This document shows, one piece after another, positions 44,691 through 56,004 of a stretch of DNA of 64,000 nt. Made by a program: the position numbers and the translations under genes. A model generated the notes under the pieces. It did not search any database and was not told the origin of the DNA. It worked only from the letters and a program-made list of their open reading frames with translations. How positions within the stretch are numbered: the stretch's first letter is position 1; each line of letters opens with the position of its first letter. Source of the stretch: Rhabdophis nuchalis (Eukaryota; Chordata; Lepidosauria; Squamata; Natricidae). The stretch covers positions 317,321,919 to 317,385,918 of the forward strand of contig CM077643.1 of the NCBI GenBank assembly GCA_039707465.1, given 5' to 3'.

Positions 44691-45782
44691 AGCTCTTCAG
44701 CAGATGTCAATAGATTATACACAAGAGAGATTGTTTTTGCCCTTTTCCAGTGTCCTTGCAAAAATAATTGATAATTGTGGTTTAATTTTTAACCACAGCA
44801 CTCTGGCAATGTACCTTCCAGTTCTCATTTCTCATGAGCAGATGGAGAGGAAGAACAAGCCCCTCACTCTTTTTGATGAGTGGAGGCCCCACTCATTGCT
44901 TTGAGCCAAGTTTATTGTAACTGTACAGAAGGAAAACACATCGTTCTGCTCATTGGGCAAAGAAGGAGAAGCAACTTTCAGAGCTTGATCACATAATGAT
45001 GTCCCATAGCAACAGAACCCTTCCCTTGGCACCTAGAGTCTTATCTAATCATAACAGACAAAATGCCCATAAGTGTTCTCACAACTCTTACTAGGCGTTC
45101 CCTTTCTGCTTTATCAAACTGTATAACCTATTGCTATAACTGTGCTTCTTTGCATCAGGCTAGTTGTTTTAGCAAGCTGAAGCCATGTTTCCTAGGCCAA
45201 GCTACCTCTTCGATTAGCTTCAGAGGAAGCCTGAGACATGTGATACTTTCCAGTATCTCAGTTCTAATGCATCCTCCTCTCTCAGCAGAAGTGGGCAATG
45301 CCTTATGGGCTGTGCCTCTTCTTGATCTTGGAAATGGGTGAAAGCTCAAGAGATGGAGCCATGACCAAGAAATTGAGGGAACCATATCAGGCATGTGTAT
45401 TTTTCTTTGTGCTTTTGAGCAAAATATCTGGGGGGTGGGGTTTGGAGGGGTTTTTTTTGGGGGGGGGGGAGGCATGGTGGAATCTCTTCTTTTTAAAAAA
45501 AACCCTTTAAAACCAGGTATGTCTATTTTAAAGCTTATGCTGTTTGTTTTAAGTCTCTCTCTGTAATCTATGTCAGCATTTTTTTTTTTTAGCAATCATG
45601 ATAAAGAAGAGCCTCACTCTCGGGCCTATGTTGTGTAATGCATATTTCCACACCGACTGGTTGCCTACACATAAAGTACCTTGCAGAGTGTTTGTGCAGG
45701 GATTTCATTGCAAATAAAAAGATTTCCTGTATTAAAAAGCCTTCTTCATTAATTCTGATATACTACCTTGGCTCATAACATT
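44691..45782. other. Intergenic stretch between the duplicated segments
   Basis: No gene or known repeat seen. It includes a G-rich/T-rich slip-prone run at 45430-45475 and a CT-rich run. It would be the internal part if the flanking pair were LTRs. Confidence 0.35.
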
Positions 45783-45919
45783 CATTGTCACAACAATACT
45801 CTAGTCAGAGCAGAATAGTCTTCAGTGATGGAGGCAAAGTCTCTACTAGCCTTCTGAGAACAGTAAAAGAAGTCTATGGGGCTACGTTTGCTAGGAGCTG
45901 AGTAGTGCTTAGCTTATGC

Positions 45920-46054
45920 CAGGGGTCTGCAAAGTTGGCTCTTTTAAGACTGGTGGACTCCAACTCCCAGAATTCTCCAGCCAGCTATGCTGGCTGGGGA
46001 ATTCTGGGAGTTGAAGTCCACCAGTCTTAAAAGAGCCAACTTTGCAGACCCCTG
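45920..46054. mobile_element. Palindromic hAT MITE (CAGGGGTC type)
   Basis: 135 bp with GCTTATGC duplicated on both sides (45912-45919 and 46055-46062). The arms pair with about three mismatches. Both arms carry the T variant (GTTGGCTC / GAGCCAAC). Confidence 0.93.
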
Positions 46055-46099
46055 GCTTATGCAATGGGAACTTTGCAGACCCCTGGCTTATGCAATGGG
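46038..46099. repeat. 31-bp tandem duplication over a MITE end
   Basis: 46038-46068 and 46069-46099 are identical. Each holds the last 17 bp of the MITE, its target duplication and 6 bp of flank. Confidence 0.95.
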
Positions 46100-46344
46100 A
46101 ACTTCTTCCTCTCTCTTCCCTCTTGCAGTCTCATCTCAAATAAAACAACAATAGCAACTTGCAATTGCAAAACATAACATAACACAAGCAGTTCTCCCAG
46201 CCAAAGAAAACCTAGAATAGTCAGCATTGGCTCTCCAGCTTCCCCACCACTTAAGAAATTAGGAGAGCACATCATCTATCCTAAATCAGTGAATAAATTT
46301 CCATTTAAAAAGTGGTACCTGAAAAAGCTGGTAGCCTGGCCCTA

Positions 46345-46575
46345 TAGCAGGTACCCTGTTTCATTGGAAATAAGACCTCTTCAGATAATAAGCCCAATTG
46401 GGCTTTTGAACACATGCACTAAAATACCCCCCCTAAAAATAAGCCCTCCCCGAAAATTTTGCAACCCAGCAGCAGCCATGAGGTGACCATGCTCGCCACC
46501 TCCTGCACCTCAAAAATAATAAGACCTCCCTGAAAATAAGGCCAAGTGCTTGTTTAAGGGGTCAAAAGAAAATAA
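46345..46575. mobile_element. Short terminal-inverted repeat element (AAATAAGACC type)
   Basis: ACCCTGTTTC, AAATAAGACCTC and AATAAGCCCAATTGGGC match the complete copy at 59160-59432. The right end is AAAATAAGACCTTGTC, with the last part lost. Confidence 0.6.
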
Positions 46576-46677
46576 GACCTTGTCCACATTCCTTTGCAAA
46601 AACCCTTGAAAGAATTCCCATTTGAAAAACCCTTCTTGGTTAATTCCTATATGTTCATCCAATGATTGACCTTCATT

Positions 46678-46803
46678 ACTAGAGGTTTTTAACAAGAGAC
46701 TGGACAGTCACTTGTCTGAAATGGTATAGGATCTCCTGCTTGTAGGGGGCTGGACTAGAAGACCTCCAAGGTTCCTTCCAACTCTATTCTGATATTTGAT
46801 TTG
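46678..46803 (+). mobile_element. CR1 LINE 3' tail fragment
   Basis: TGTCTGAAATGGTATAGGAT, GGACTAGAAGACCTCCAAGG and TCCAACTCTATTCTGAT are the CR1 3' end, as at 25960 and 55370. Confidence 0.8.
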
Positions 46804-47787
46804 ATGCGGAAAGTAGAAACAGGAGGCTGTCATCATTTAGGAAGTGGCAGGTCAGTGTTATTAGTACATTGGAGACCTGAGATCGAAAGGCTGTAAGTTA
46901 AGATTTGCTACTGTAGAACATCGCTGTACCCATATTTATGAGGTAACTTTGTTGTCATTGTGGTTATACAGTAGTGAATTCCTGCATTTGTTTAAATCAT
47001 TAAGGTGCCCTTATAATTGTTACATTCTATAGGTCTATTATGAGTTATATCATCATAAGGATGGTATAAATTATTAGTATGGATGATTATTTTATGCAAT
47101 AACGATTCCTTACATAATTTTATGAGAGATCTGGAAAATGTCAATGTCCACATATAACTTCTCATATCTTACTGTTGTTTCTTCCTTCTTTTTTATTTTT
47201 ACTGAAAAGAAGTGGAAAATTTAAGAAAGATTAGAGGCAGTAACATTAAGGTCATACATTCACTTTATACAAATGTAAAATTAGCAAATAATGCATAGCT
47301 TTAAATATTTCGAAGCAATAAGCACAAATATTGGAAAGAAAGTTAATAGATAGCCCTCAGAAGTGTATGCTACAAGGTTGTAATCTAAAATTGTTAATAT
47401 GGCTAAATGACAAAAGGAACAATGATAAATGAAAGACAACACCCAATGGCTTGTGAATCTGATGGCTATATGAACCAATCTGCTATTTACTGGTCTTTGG
47501 TTTATATTTGTGTTGTACCATATTGCATTTTAGTAGTTATATAGTTCAAAACACAAGTTTTTTAGAATAGAAAGTACTTGCAATAGTCTCAAAGGCCTTT
47601 CTGCGGTGAACTTGATAATCCAACTAAATATTCCACGCAAAATAATTTGACCTCTTTTCCAACAGATTGTCCAGTTTTGCTGACCAACAGAATGCGGTGG
47701 CAAAAGTGCATTTGCCATTTTCCCACAAAAACCTGATAGATAAGAGTAAAATCTGGACTGGGTAATACTACTGTTGTATTTGTGTGT
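46804..47787. other. Intergenic AT-rich stretch
   Basis: Nothing recognised on either strand. Confidence 0.5.
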
Positions 47788-48003
47788 GTGTCTTCAAGTC
47801 AGTGTTTACTCCTGGCAACTGTCTGGTCCAGTTCCTGCAGTTTTGTTGACACAATTTCAGAAGTGGCTTGCCATAGTCTCCATCCTAGGATTGAGAGTGA
47901 CTCACCCAAAGGCATCCAGCTGGCGTTGTGTCCAAGGCAGGACCAGAAATCATGGGGTCCTGATTTCTAGAATGGTCCCTTAACCTTTGTACCAAAATGA
48001 CTC
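47788..48003 (-). mobile_element. Second type of tRNA-like SINE
   Basis: AGTGTTTACTCCTGGCAACT, TCCTGCAGTTTTGTTGACA, TGGCTTGCCATAGTCTCC and ATGGGGTCCTGATTTCTAG form a reptile SINE whose tRNA-like end, on the - strand, starts near 48003. A fragment of it lies at 52850-52985. Confidence 0.6.
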
Positions 48004-48074
48004 TAAACTGCTATTGGTTGAGTATAAAACTACTTGAACAATCATCCTAATACATCACTGACTCAACTTCAGAA

Positions 48075-48760
48075 GTAAGAATTGAATTGAACACCAGTCC
48101 AGTTCCATTCTAGGCTCTGCTCATAGTCATAAATAATTTGAATGAGGGTTAGGAAACACGATTATCTAATTTATAGATGACATCAAAGTAACATGGCCAA
48201 CAACAGAGAATAATATCAAGATTCAGCAAGATCTTGACAAGCTCATACAATGGGCAAAAAACAAGCTGCATTTCAAGAGGGACAAAAGCATGTGTGAAAG
48301 AAAAATCAGATGGCAGAAAGGAGAAAACCATATGGGACAGCAGTACATGAAGAATAGTTCTGGGTATTTTAATAACTTGAAAGCTGAATGTGAGTTAAAT
48401 ATAATATTCAGGGTGTTTTTTTTTGAAAGATGCAATTTTAAGCTGCAACATCCTAAGCACAGGATCAAAATCAAGAGATGTAATAGCTGCTTTCTGTTTT
48501 GGGTTGGTCAGGCAATGTCTAAAACATGGCATCCAATTCTAAAGAGTTGAATTTCAGGAAGGACATTGACGGAACTGAGTGTGTCCAAAAGACAGCAACA
48601 ACAATGATAATCATGAATTTTTCCTACCTGCGGATTGGGAGGAAGATAATTTTCCCAATTTACCTTTTTCATTCTCTCTGGGTCTCTTACCAATGTACTC
48701 CAGGCTTATGACAGACTCTCTGACCCAGCATGGGAGGATCTGCTGCAGAGACTGTGAAAT
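48075..48760 (+). mobile_element. Old CR1 LINE fragment
   Basis: Broken translations still show a CR1-like reverse-transcriptase stretch (NNIKIQQDLDKLIQWAKNKL, then HFKRDKS) and a TECVQKTATTMI-like end. It has many frameshifts and is the oldest LINE piece recognised here. Confidence 0.6.
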
Positions 48761-49498
48761 TGGCAAAAATATATATTGTCCCTCTACCTTAACCAGTAGG
48801 AATCTCTGCTGCTTGCTGAGCCTTCCACACCACTAAAAATAGATCCCTCTTTCTCTCTTCTCTTGAACATAAGCTTTCATACCCCCACACATGAACAAAC
48901 AGGCCAGATCGCAGCTGTCTTCATACCTTGAACCTGCAATTCTCCCTGACTCAGCCAAACAGTAAAACTTGGTTGAGAAGTAAATACTGTAGATTTAAGT
49001 CTATGGCTGGCAGTTTTCTAATGGAAGCAATTCCAATGATTGCTTCAGCTTAGTTGCAGAAATATCTGTATAAAGTAAGTGGAAGGGGGAAAATCATCTC
49101 CACGTTAAGAAAGGAATTGATACCACCAAACATCAGAAACTGCTCAAACAGGTAAGTATCTAACAGGAGGTCAGAAATCTTTCTCTCTTCCACTTAATCT
49201 TGTTTTTCCTTGAAAAGAAGCAAAAGATTGTCGATTTTCTTATAGATTCAAGGTAGATTTAACTAACCAAGTCTGTTTTATTAAAAGTTCTCTTTCTACA
49301 TCTAAGAAATGTTGAATGTAAGAATATAAAGTTTTAGATAAAATTTAACTTGCAAGTTAAATTATTTTTACAACTAAATAATAGAGAAAGGAATGAAAAA
49401 AGAAAAAGAATAAATACAATTACAACAAAATGATATACATAAAACTGCTTCTCACAGATGTGTATATTTGCATACATTATATTATACATTTATACTAG

Positions 49499-49655
49499 TG
49501 GTGGGTTTCCATTATTTTTACTACCGGTTCGCTCGTATGTACGCGCGGCACTTCTGTACATGCGCAGAAGTGTCCAGGCAGGTGGGCAGAGCCTCCCACC
49601 ACCGTCACTATCGGTTCGCCCGATCCAGGCTGAACTGGGAACAAGCCACCTCTGA
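49499..49655. mobile_element. Short hAT-like MITE (GTGGTGGGTTTCC type)
   Basis: The left end GTGGTGGGTTTCC and the right end AAGCCACCTCTG are flanked by ATTTATAC and ATTTATGC, a near 8-bp duplication. The centre has ACCGGTTCGCTCG and a CpG-rich pair GCGCGGCACTTCTG / CATGCGCAGAAGTG. Confidence 0.65.
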
Positions 49656-51170
49656 TTTATGCATTTTACACAACAGTTCCAATAAACATGTTACATGTGA
49701 TCAACTTGAGATTTATATGTATGATATTGCAATTTTATCTAATAGAACTATATTTTAACACAATAGGAAATGATATCTGATCAGTAACTGCTGCCTTTTT
49801 TCTTGGAGTTATATTTTTGAGAACAAAAGCTGAAAAAATACACTTGTCAGCTTTGATTGGAGGAAAAAAAGAATTAGAGGTTCTGTTTTTTCTTACTTTA
49901 TAAAGTGAAAAAGCAATGTAACGGCCTAAAGAAGAATGAGGAAAGGGGTGAACAACTTGGAAACAAAATCCTATGACGGTTGGTTAAAAGAACTGAGCGT
50001 CTTTGTTTAAAGGCAAGGCAGCTATGGGGAGACAGGATTGCAGTCTTTCAAGGGATGTCCCTTCCAGAGACATTCTATTAAGAGTCTATCAACCATTCAT
50101 GATAAAAAAAACAAGTGGTAAACAATCAATTTCTAAAAATAAGACATTACTGGGAATAAAGTGAAAATTAACACATTGAATGAGGGGTGTACAACCTATG
50201 TGCAGCCCCCTCAATACCCTGAGATGTGAAAATTATGGCAAAATAGCTTATTTTGTTTACAAAAATAAAAAATAAAATGTGGTCAGGTAGCTTCAGGAAG
50301 CAATCATTCCCATTTCTGCACCTAATTTTTTTTTAACTTCCCCCAAATTACACTACCAAACTGTAGCAGTTTTGCCAATGAATTTCAAAAGCATGAATCG
50401 TGACTGTTTTTCAGAATTTAGGAGAAAGGTTTAAAAGGTATAAATGGGAGCCGTCTGCTTTCCCAGGTCTCTTAGCTGCCAGTTCAATTCCCCTAAACTG
50501 TCTGAATGAGCTGGTATAGTTTGGGCAAATGCCATCTAAGGAGAGGATGGGAATGCAATAAACAAACAAATGGCACGTTTTTATTGGAATTAGTGTCAAA
50601 GAAACAAACATGCCAATCTGGATATTGTCTACATGAAAAATAGCACAAAACTGACGGCTAGATTTCAAAAATGTTTATAAAGGGCGAAAAAGTTGCAGTA
50701 TCAATTATTCATGGGTACAACTGGGTATAGATGAAAATCAGGTAAGGAAAAACCATTAAGCTGTATACTCCTTTTTAAAATAACTTAAATATTTCCGTTT
50801 AATTAGTATACCTGAAATTATATTAAGCTGCTATTAAGTGGGAAAACATTGTTTTGAAATATATTTCTGAATAAATGAAATAGGAGGGTTTTTTAAAGGT
50901 GTGCTCAATTATGCAATAGTTAATGAAAAATGAAGATGTTTTAGGAAAATGTATTAATAATGCTGTGGTAGCAAGATTCTGATTGTAGAAATTCAAATTG
51001 TATTACTTAGATTTGTTAGCAGCTGCTAAATAAAAATGTTGGAAATAAAACAAGATCCATTATGTCTTTGTTGACTTAGGTATTTCAGAAGTTAGAAGAT
51101 CCCTGAATCAATTAGGACCCCAAATATACTTCCTTATTAAGAAACATGTGCATGTGTATGTATACACAGA
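49656..51170. other. Intergenic stretch upstream of the SLC22A gene
   Basis: Unique AT-rich DNA; no exon, SINE or LINE recognised. Could hold enhancers, but no motif is strong enough to list. Confidence 0.45.
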
Positions 51171-51524
51171 AGGGACGCGGTGGCTCAGTGGCTAAGACAC
51201 TGAGCTTGTCGATCAGAAAGGTCAGCAGTTTGACAGTTCGAGTCCCTAGTGCCGCAGAACAGAGTAAGCTCCTGTTACTTGTCCCAGCTTCTGCCAACCT
51301 AGCAGTTCAAAAGCATGTAAAAATGCATGTAGAAAAATAGGAAACACCTTTGGTGGGAAGGTAACAGCGTTCCGTGTGCCTTTGGTATTTAGTCATGCTG
51401 GCCACATGACTACGGAGATGTCTTTGGACAGCGCTGGCTCTTCAGCTTTCAAACGGAGACGAGCACCGCCCCCTAGAGTCAGAAACAACTAGCACATATG
51501 TGCGAGGGGAACCTTTACCTATAT
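51171..51524 (+). mobile_element. Sauria-type tRNA SINE, full length
   Basis: A complete copy upstream of the SLC22A gene. The A box lies within GCGGTGGCTCAGTGGCTAAG and the B box is AGTTCGAGTCC. CTTCTGCCAACCTAGCAGTT, GCTGGCCACATGAC and the AACCTTTACCT tail follow. Confidence 0.9.
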
Positions 51525-52073
51525 ATACACAGATACACACTCACAGTGTCCATACAGTTTGTATGTGATTTGTGTATATGTTGTTTAGACTTTTTAAAAA
51601 TAATAAGGAAGTAGTATTACTGTAAAATTGTACTAATCTAGAGTATTAACAAGTAGCTGACAGCTCTGTTGGAGAGTTGTGAAAGTCAAATTGTAACAGA
51701 GTCATTGTACCTCTCTCCAGATTGCCAGTCGATTGCATGATGGGTTTTTCCTAGAATATTCATTACAGGGTAAATTAGGGACAGCATTTGAAGAAATGTA
51801 CTATGGAATGCAGAGTACATGATTATACAAGAGCGGCCAACGCTGGATAAATATTCTGGGGAAGCAGGAGAAAGAGACTTTACTCTCCACCAAATTCAGA
51901 TTGTTCACTTAATTCCGACTGATTTTTCACCCACAACAAGCCAGAGAAATCATGATTTCTGGAATACTTCATAGGAGCTTCTTACCAAACCTGGTTGTCC
52001 GCTAAATAAGTCAAACAAGCCACTAAAGATATTTGAACTTACTGAGATGATCTTCCCCCCCTGGTGAAACATC

Positions 52074-52080
52074 TATAAAA
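52074..52080 (+). promoter_or_regulatory. Possible TATA box of the SLC22A gene
   Basis: TATAAAA lies 130 nt before the start ATG at 52210, so a start of transcription near 52105 and a 5' UTR of about 100 nt would fit. The flank is AT-rich and has no CpG island, as expected of a tissue-restricted promoter. Position and motif are seen; the function is inferred. Confidence 0.35.
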
Positions 52081-52209
52081 ATTGCAATGGATGGCTTAAT
52101 CATTCATAAATTAACTCTTTATCTTGCGGCTAAATGCCTTGTTGTATAAGCACCTCTCTTCTCAGTACAATTAAATCCTGGATTGCAATTGACTCAGCCT
52201 TCATCCAAA

Positions 52210-52623
52210 ATGCTTGATTTTGATGATCTTTTGGAACATATTGGGGAATTTGACTTCTTCCAGAAAAGGATCTTTTTTCTCATTTGCTTTGTCTCAGTTG
52301 TATTCGCCCCAGTCTATGTAGGAGTTGTTTTCCTAGGGCTTATACCAGAGCACCGGTGTCGGACTCCAGGAGTTGCTGAATTAAGCAACCGGTGTGGCTG
52401 GACTCTTGAAGATGAATTGAATCACACTGTTCCAAAAGGGATATCCAACGAGGATACTTTCACCCCTCAATGCATGAGATACAACGTCAACTGGAATGAA
52501 AGTGGGCTGAGCTGTACAAATCCCCTGGAAGACTTCACCAGGCTGGAGAACAAGAGCCTCCTTGTGACCACTTGTCAAGATGGCTGGCTTTATGATGCCT
52601 CATTCGTGTCCATTGTGACTGAG
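52210..52623 (+). CDS. SLC22A2: SLC22A1/SLC22A2-like organic cation transporter, exon 1
   Basis: 138 codons ending at a gtaagg donor. The protein belongs to the polyspecific organic cation transporters (major facilitator superfamily, basolateral membrane of liver and kidney). The start ATG at 52210 aligns with the human start; a longer frame from 52183 would need a TTG. Residues 20-45 form TM1 (with FAPVYVG), followed by the large extracellular loop. Its cysteines 50, 62, 88, 102 and 122 match the OCT set. The N-glycosylation sites NHT (71), NES (96) and NKS (114) match the three known OCT2 sites. EHRCRTPGVAEL and the EHIGEFDFFQK start look closer to SLC22A2, but position and strand next to IGF2R are those of SLC22A1. 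Sauropsids may have a single OCT1/2 gene, so the symbol is provisional. Confidence 0.9.
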
Positions 52624-52849
52624 GTAAGGTCTTGCAGTTGTCTCAAATATAAGATTTTGCTTTTAAAATATATGCCGTGTGTCATGTTTTTCCACTTGGG
52701 TTTTTCCGGCAAGAAGGTATATGCATTTCTCCCATGGCTACTACAGAGAATTCTAGAAATGCATGCTCAAGGGTTAGACTTTGTAAACATTATAAAGTAC
52801 ACATCTAAACTGATTTATCTCTCCCTCCATGTTTGCACATGCACATGTG

Positions 52850-52985
52850 TACATGTGCCTTTGACTCATTGTTTACTCTCAGAGACTGCCTGGACTAATA
52901 GCTACAGTTTTGTTGACAAGATTTGGAAATGCTTTATTACTGCTTGCTTCTTAAGGCTGAGAAGGAGTGAATGGCCTTAAGAAGC
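52850..52985 (-). mobile_element. Fragment of the second SINE type
   Basis: TTGACTCATTGTTTACTCTC, ACAGTTTTGTTGACAAGATT and GAAGGAGTGAATGGCCTTA match 47800-47900 in order, diverged. It lies in SLC22A intron 1. Confidence 0.55.
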
Positions 52986-53094
52986 TCTAAGTTGTGTTGG
53001 ATGAACCCAGGTATTATTTGCTAGCATGTGAAATTAAGAATTTTATATAATAGTTCATATATTCAGGGTTTTCTTTGTATTGGACTGTATATTG

Positions 53095-53488
53095 CAGTGA
53101 TGGCTAAACTTTTCGTTGCTGCGTGCTGAAAGCGCATGTGCCCATAATGCAATGGCCACATGACCCCACCTTGTGCTCCCACACTCCTGTGTATGCACAT
53201 GTGACCTCCCTGAATGCACCCCACCCTGCGCATGCACACACGACTTTGTGCATGACCTCCCGCATGCTCCGTCCCTGAACATGTGCATGCGACCCCTGTG
53301 TTCCCCTCACCCCGCCATGTGTGCACGACCGCCCCTTGTGTGCTCCACCCCTGAGCATGCGCAGCAGACCCGAAAAGATGGCCAGTGGGAGGAGCACATG
53401 CATACATGGTGGAGCTGAGCTGGGGCAACAGCTTGCATGTCCGCAGAGAGGGCTCTGTGTGCCATCAGTGGCATGCCTGCCATCATGG
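53095..53488. mobile_element. hAT non-autonomous element in SLC22A intron 1
   Basis: About 394 bp starting CAGTGATGGCTAAAC, with a GTATATTG duplication at 53087-53094 and 53489-53496. The interior is rich in CpG and alternating purine-pyrimidine tracts and is more diverged than the copy at 3200. Confidence 0.75.
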
Positions 53489-54036
53489 GTATATTGATTT
53501 CTTTCAGTCTTTGACCATAATTTTCTCCAAATTTGCTGGCATAGCTTGATTACAACTTTTCTTCTTTTGCTTGCTATAGTTCAGTGGGTATTCCATCTCT
53601 TCCTATTGCCTTCCAAATTGATAATGAGCAGAATGCTGATCTAACTTTACTTTCTAGTCCTAGAGGTTTTTGAAGCTAGGGAATATCTTTCCAGGCATTT
53701 TGGGTGTTGATATCTCTACTGTAATCCTCTATATACTCAATTTTTAATTCTCAATTTTTGTTTGATCGCTTTTAAATTGCTTGTGACTGCAGTCATTCAC
53801 GGTTGAAATTAGTTTATAGATGCTTTTTCCATTTCTGTTTCCATCCTCAATGTCTTCACAGATATCGTTATAACACATTCTAAGTCTATTCTAATACTTG
53901 TCTGAAAACTCCTAATTCATAAAGAGAGGGTAATCAAAGAAGAGAAAGCATTTACTGGTTATGATATTATGGGATCCGCAGGATAGATAACTGGATTAAA
54001 GACAGCCATAATGTGTTGACTACGTGCATATGCATG

Positions 54037-54037
<1 letters not shown>

Positions 54038-54099
<62 letters not shown>

Positions 54100-54144
54100 T
54101 TCATTCATTCATTCATTCATTCATTCATTCATTCATTCATTCAT

Positions 54145-54175
<31 letters not shown>
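54038..54175. repeat. (TTTA)n(TTCA)n(TTTA)n microsatellite
   Basis: About 138 bp: TTTA units, an inner block of TTCA units, then TTTA again. It lies directly against an inverted LINE 3' tail. Confidence 0.96.
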
Positions 54176-54176
<1 letters not shown>

Positions 54177-54330
54177 TTAGATTTCTAGACCGTCCCCTCT
54201 CTCCGAAGGGACTCGGGGCGGTGTACAGGTAAAATTAAAACTATCAAAACCACAACAATACATATAAACTAAAAATTGAATTAAATAATCCCCTGTACAA
54301 ATTTATAAAAATTAAAACTAATGTTATGTA
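54176..54330 (-). mobile_element. L2-like LINE 3' UTR fragment
   Basis: AGACCGTCCCCTCTCTCCG and GGGACTCGGGGCGGTGTACA are the LINE 3' end on the - strand, so the adjacent TTTA run is the expanded AATA tail. Confidence 0.8.
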
Positions 54331-54834
54331 ATAAAGTGTTAACATTGTGGAAGATATCCATATCCTATTGCTACAGTTTAGTTCTACACTGTTTTGCCTA
54401 ACCTTTCTGCGCAGTCAGCAATCCACCATTGATCAGGGCTCCTAGATATCATTTCTGCAACCTCTTCCCTGGCAGTCCCAATTTCTGTCACCAAACAAAG
54501 CAGGTATTAAGCGAAGCATCAGGTGACTGCACCAAGTAGTGACAGCATTTCTGATAATCTCCGTCACAGTTGTTAGCCAGAACCATGCCGTCATTAGGTG
54601 ATTCTCTCCTCCTGCCCTGATGCTCTCACTTCCACTTCAATTCCTCTCAAATGTCAACCTCCCCCCATTTTTGCCCTTTTGACTGCCCTCATTCTGCCAT
54701 TCCTGCTGCCCCCAACTGACCTTTGCCATCTTCTTCACCCAGTTGGCGAGGCATGCCTGATCAGGCCCTTCACAAGGCAGCTGCTGGCCAGGTGAGGCCT
54801 TCCCAAGGCTTACATGAACATCAGACAACCATTT

Positions 54835-55470
54835 AAATATGACCCAGCAGTGTGCAGCAGCTGCCAAAAAAGCCAACACAGTTCTAGGCTGCATAAACAG
54901 AGGGATAGAATCAAGATCACATGAAGTGTTAATACCACTTTATAATGCATTGGTAAGGCCACACTTGGAATACTGCATACAGTTTTGGTCACCACGATGT
55001 AGAAAAGATGTGGAGACTCTAGAAAGAGTGCAACAAAGATGATTAGGGGACTGGAGACTAAAGCATATGAAGAACAGTTGCAGGAACTGGGTATGTCTAG
55101 TTTAATAAAGAGAAGGACTAGGGGAGACATGATAGCAGTGTTCCAATATCTCAGGGGTTGCCACAAAGAAGAGGGAGTCAAGCTATTCACCAAGGCACCT
55201 GAGGGTAGAACACGAAGCAATGGGTGGAAGCTAATCAAGGAGAGAAGCAACTTAGAACTGAGGAGAAATTTCCTGACAGTTAGAACAATTAATCAGGGGA
55301 ACAAATTGCCTCCAGAAGTTGTGAATTCCCCAATACTGCAAGTTTTCAAAAAGATGTTGGATAGCCATTTGTCTGAAATGGTATAGGGCTTCCTGCCTAG
55401 GCAGGGAGTTGGACTAGATGACCTCCAAGGTCCCTTCGAACTCTGCTATTGTATTGTATTGTGTTGTAAT
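54835..55470 (+). mobile_element. CR1 LINE, 3' part
   Basis: It encodes KKANTVLGCINRGIESRSHE, PLYNALVRPHLEYCIQFW and, after a frame change at about 55040, TRGDMIAVFQYLRGCHKEE to a TAG near 55386. The CR1 tail and TATTG units follow. It lies in SLC22A intron 1, sense to the gene. Confidence 0.9.
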
Positions 55471-55477
55471 AACATTT

Positions 55478-55613
55478 TTAGGTCCTCATTTTATCGACCT
55501 AGCAAGGATGAAAGGCAGAGTCAATCTTGAACCAGTCAGGATGAAACTTCTGGCTGTGGGCAGAGTTAACCTGCTGTATGGCATTGTAATCACTGTGTCA
55601 CCACAGCTCTTGA
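55478..55613 (-). mobile_element. tRNA SINE, head half
   Basis: GGTCCTCATTTTATCGACCT, CAGAGTCAATCTTGAACC and ATTGTAATCACTGTGTCACC are the tRNA-proximal half of the 9365 family. Confidence 0.68.
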
Positions 55614-56004
55614 GGAGAAGTCATACCACGAGGAGTCATATGTTTCTGGCAGAACACAAATGAGATAAGGGAAAAAAATTAATGCATACATGCATACATA
55701 AATCTATACATACATTTTGCCAAAGAGTATCTTCCTTTGTCTTCACTAATTGCTTGAATCCCAACAGAAAACAAAAGGTCTGATCTATTCAACAATAATT
55801 TAGGGGAATACAACCAAAAATAACAACATTTTGGAGAAGTTGTTCTCCTAAATTTGGAGCAAAAGCAGTCGGCAGGAAGGGTTGTAGGGATGAATCTGGT
55901 TTATTTTGGTTTTATCTGCTTCCCTTTTCCTTGTAGATTTCTCTGTAAACTTAACTGTCTTAATTATTAGAACTAATTTTACTTCTGTTTCTTTGTCTCC
56001 TCAG

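Larger units (their letters stand above)
45783..46330 (+). repeat. Intergenic duplicated segment, copy 2 with MITE
   Basis: The counterpart of 44325-44690, enlarged by the MITE at 45920-46054 and a 31-bp tandem duplication. The matching parts flank the MITE exactly where copy 1 has none, so the MITE came after the duplication. Confidence 0.75.

Noticed and set aside
45155..45595. A 146-codon open frame on the - strand
   Set aside because: Contains low-complexity Pro/Lys stretches from homopolymer runs; no similarity or gene context.
51171..51250. A tRNA gene
   Set aside because: The A and B boxes belong to the head of a Sauria SINE; the following body is the SINE.
52183..52209. Longer N-terminus of the SLC22A protein
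   Set aside because: It would start at TTG, and the ATG at 52210 aligns with the start of other OCT proteins.
53095..53488. CpG island or promoter
   Set aside because: The GC-rich block is an hAT element with its own 8-bp target duplication.
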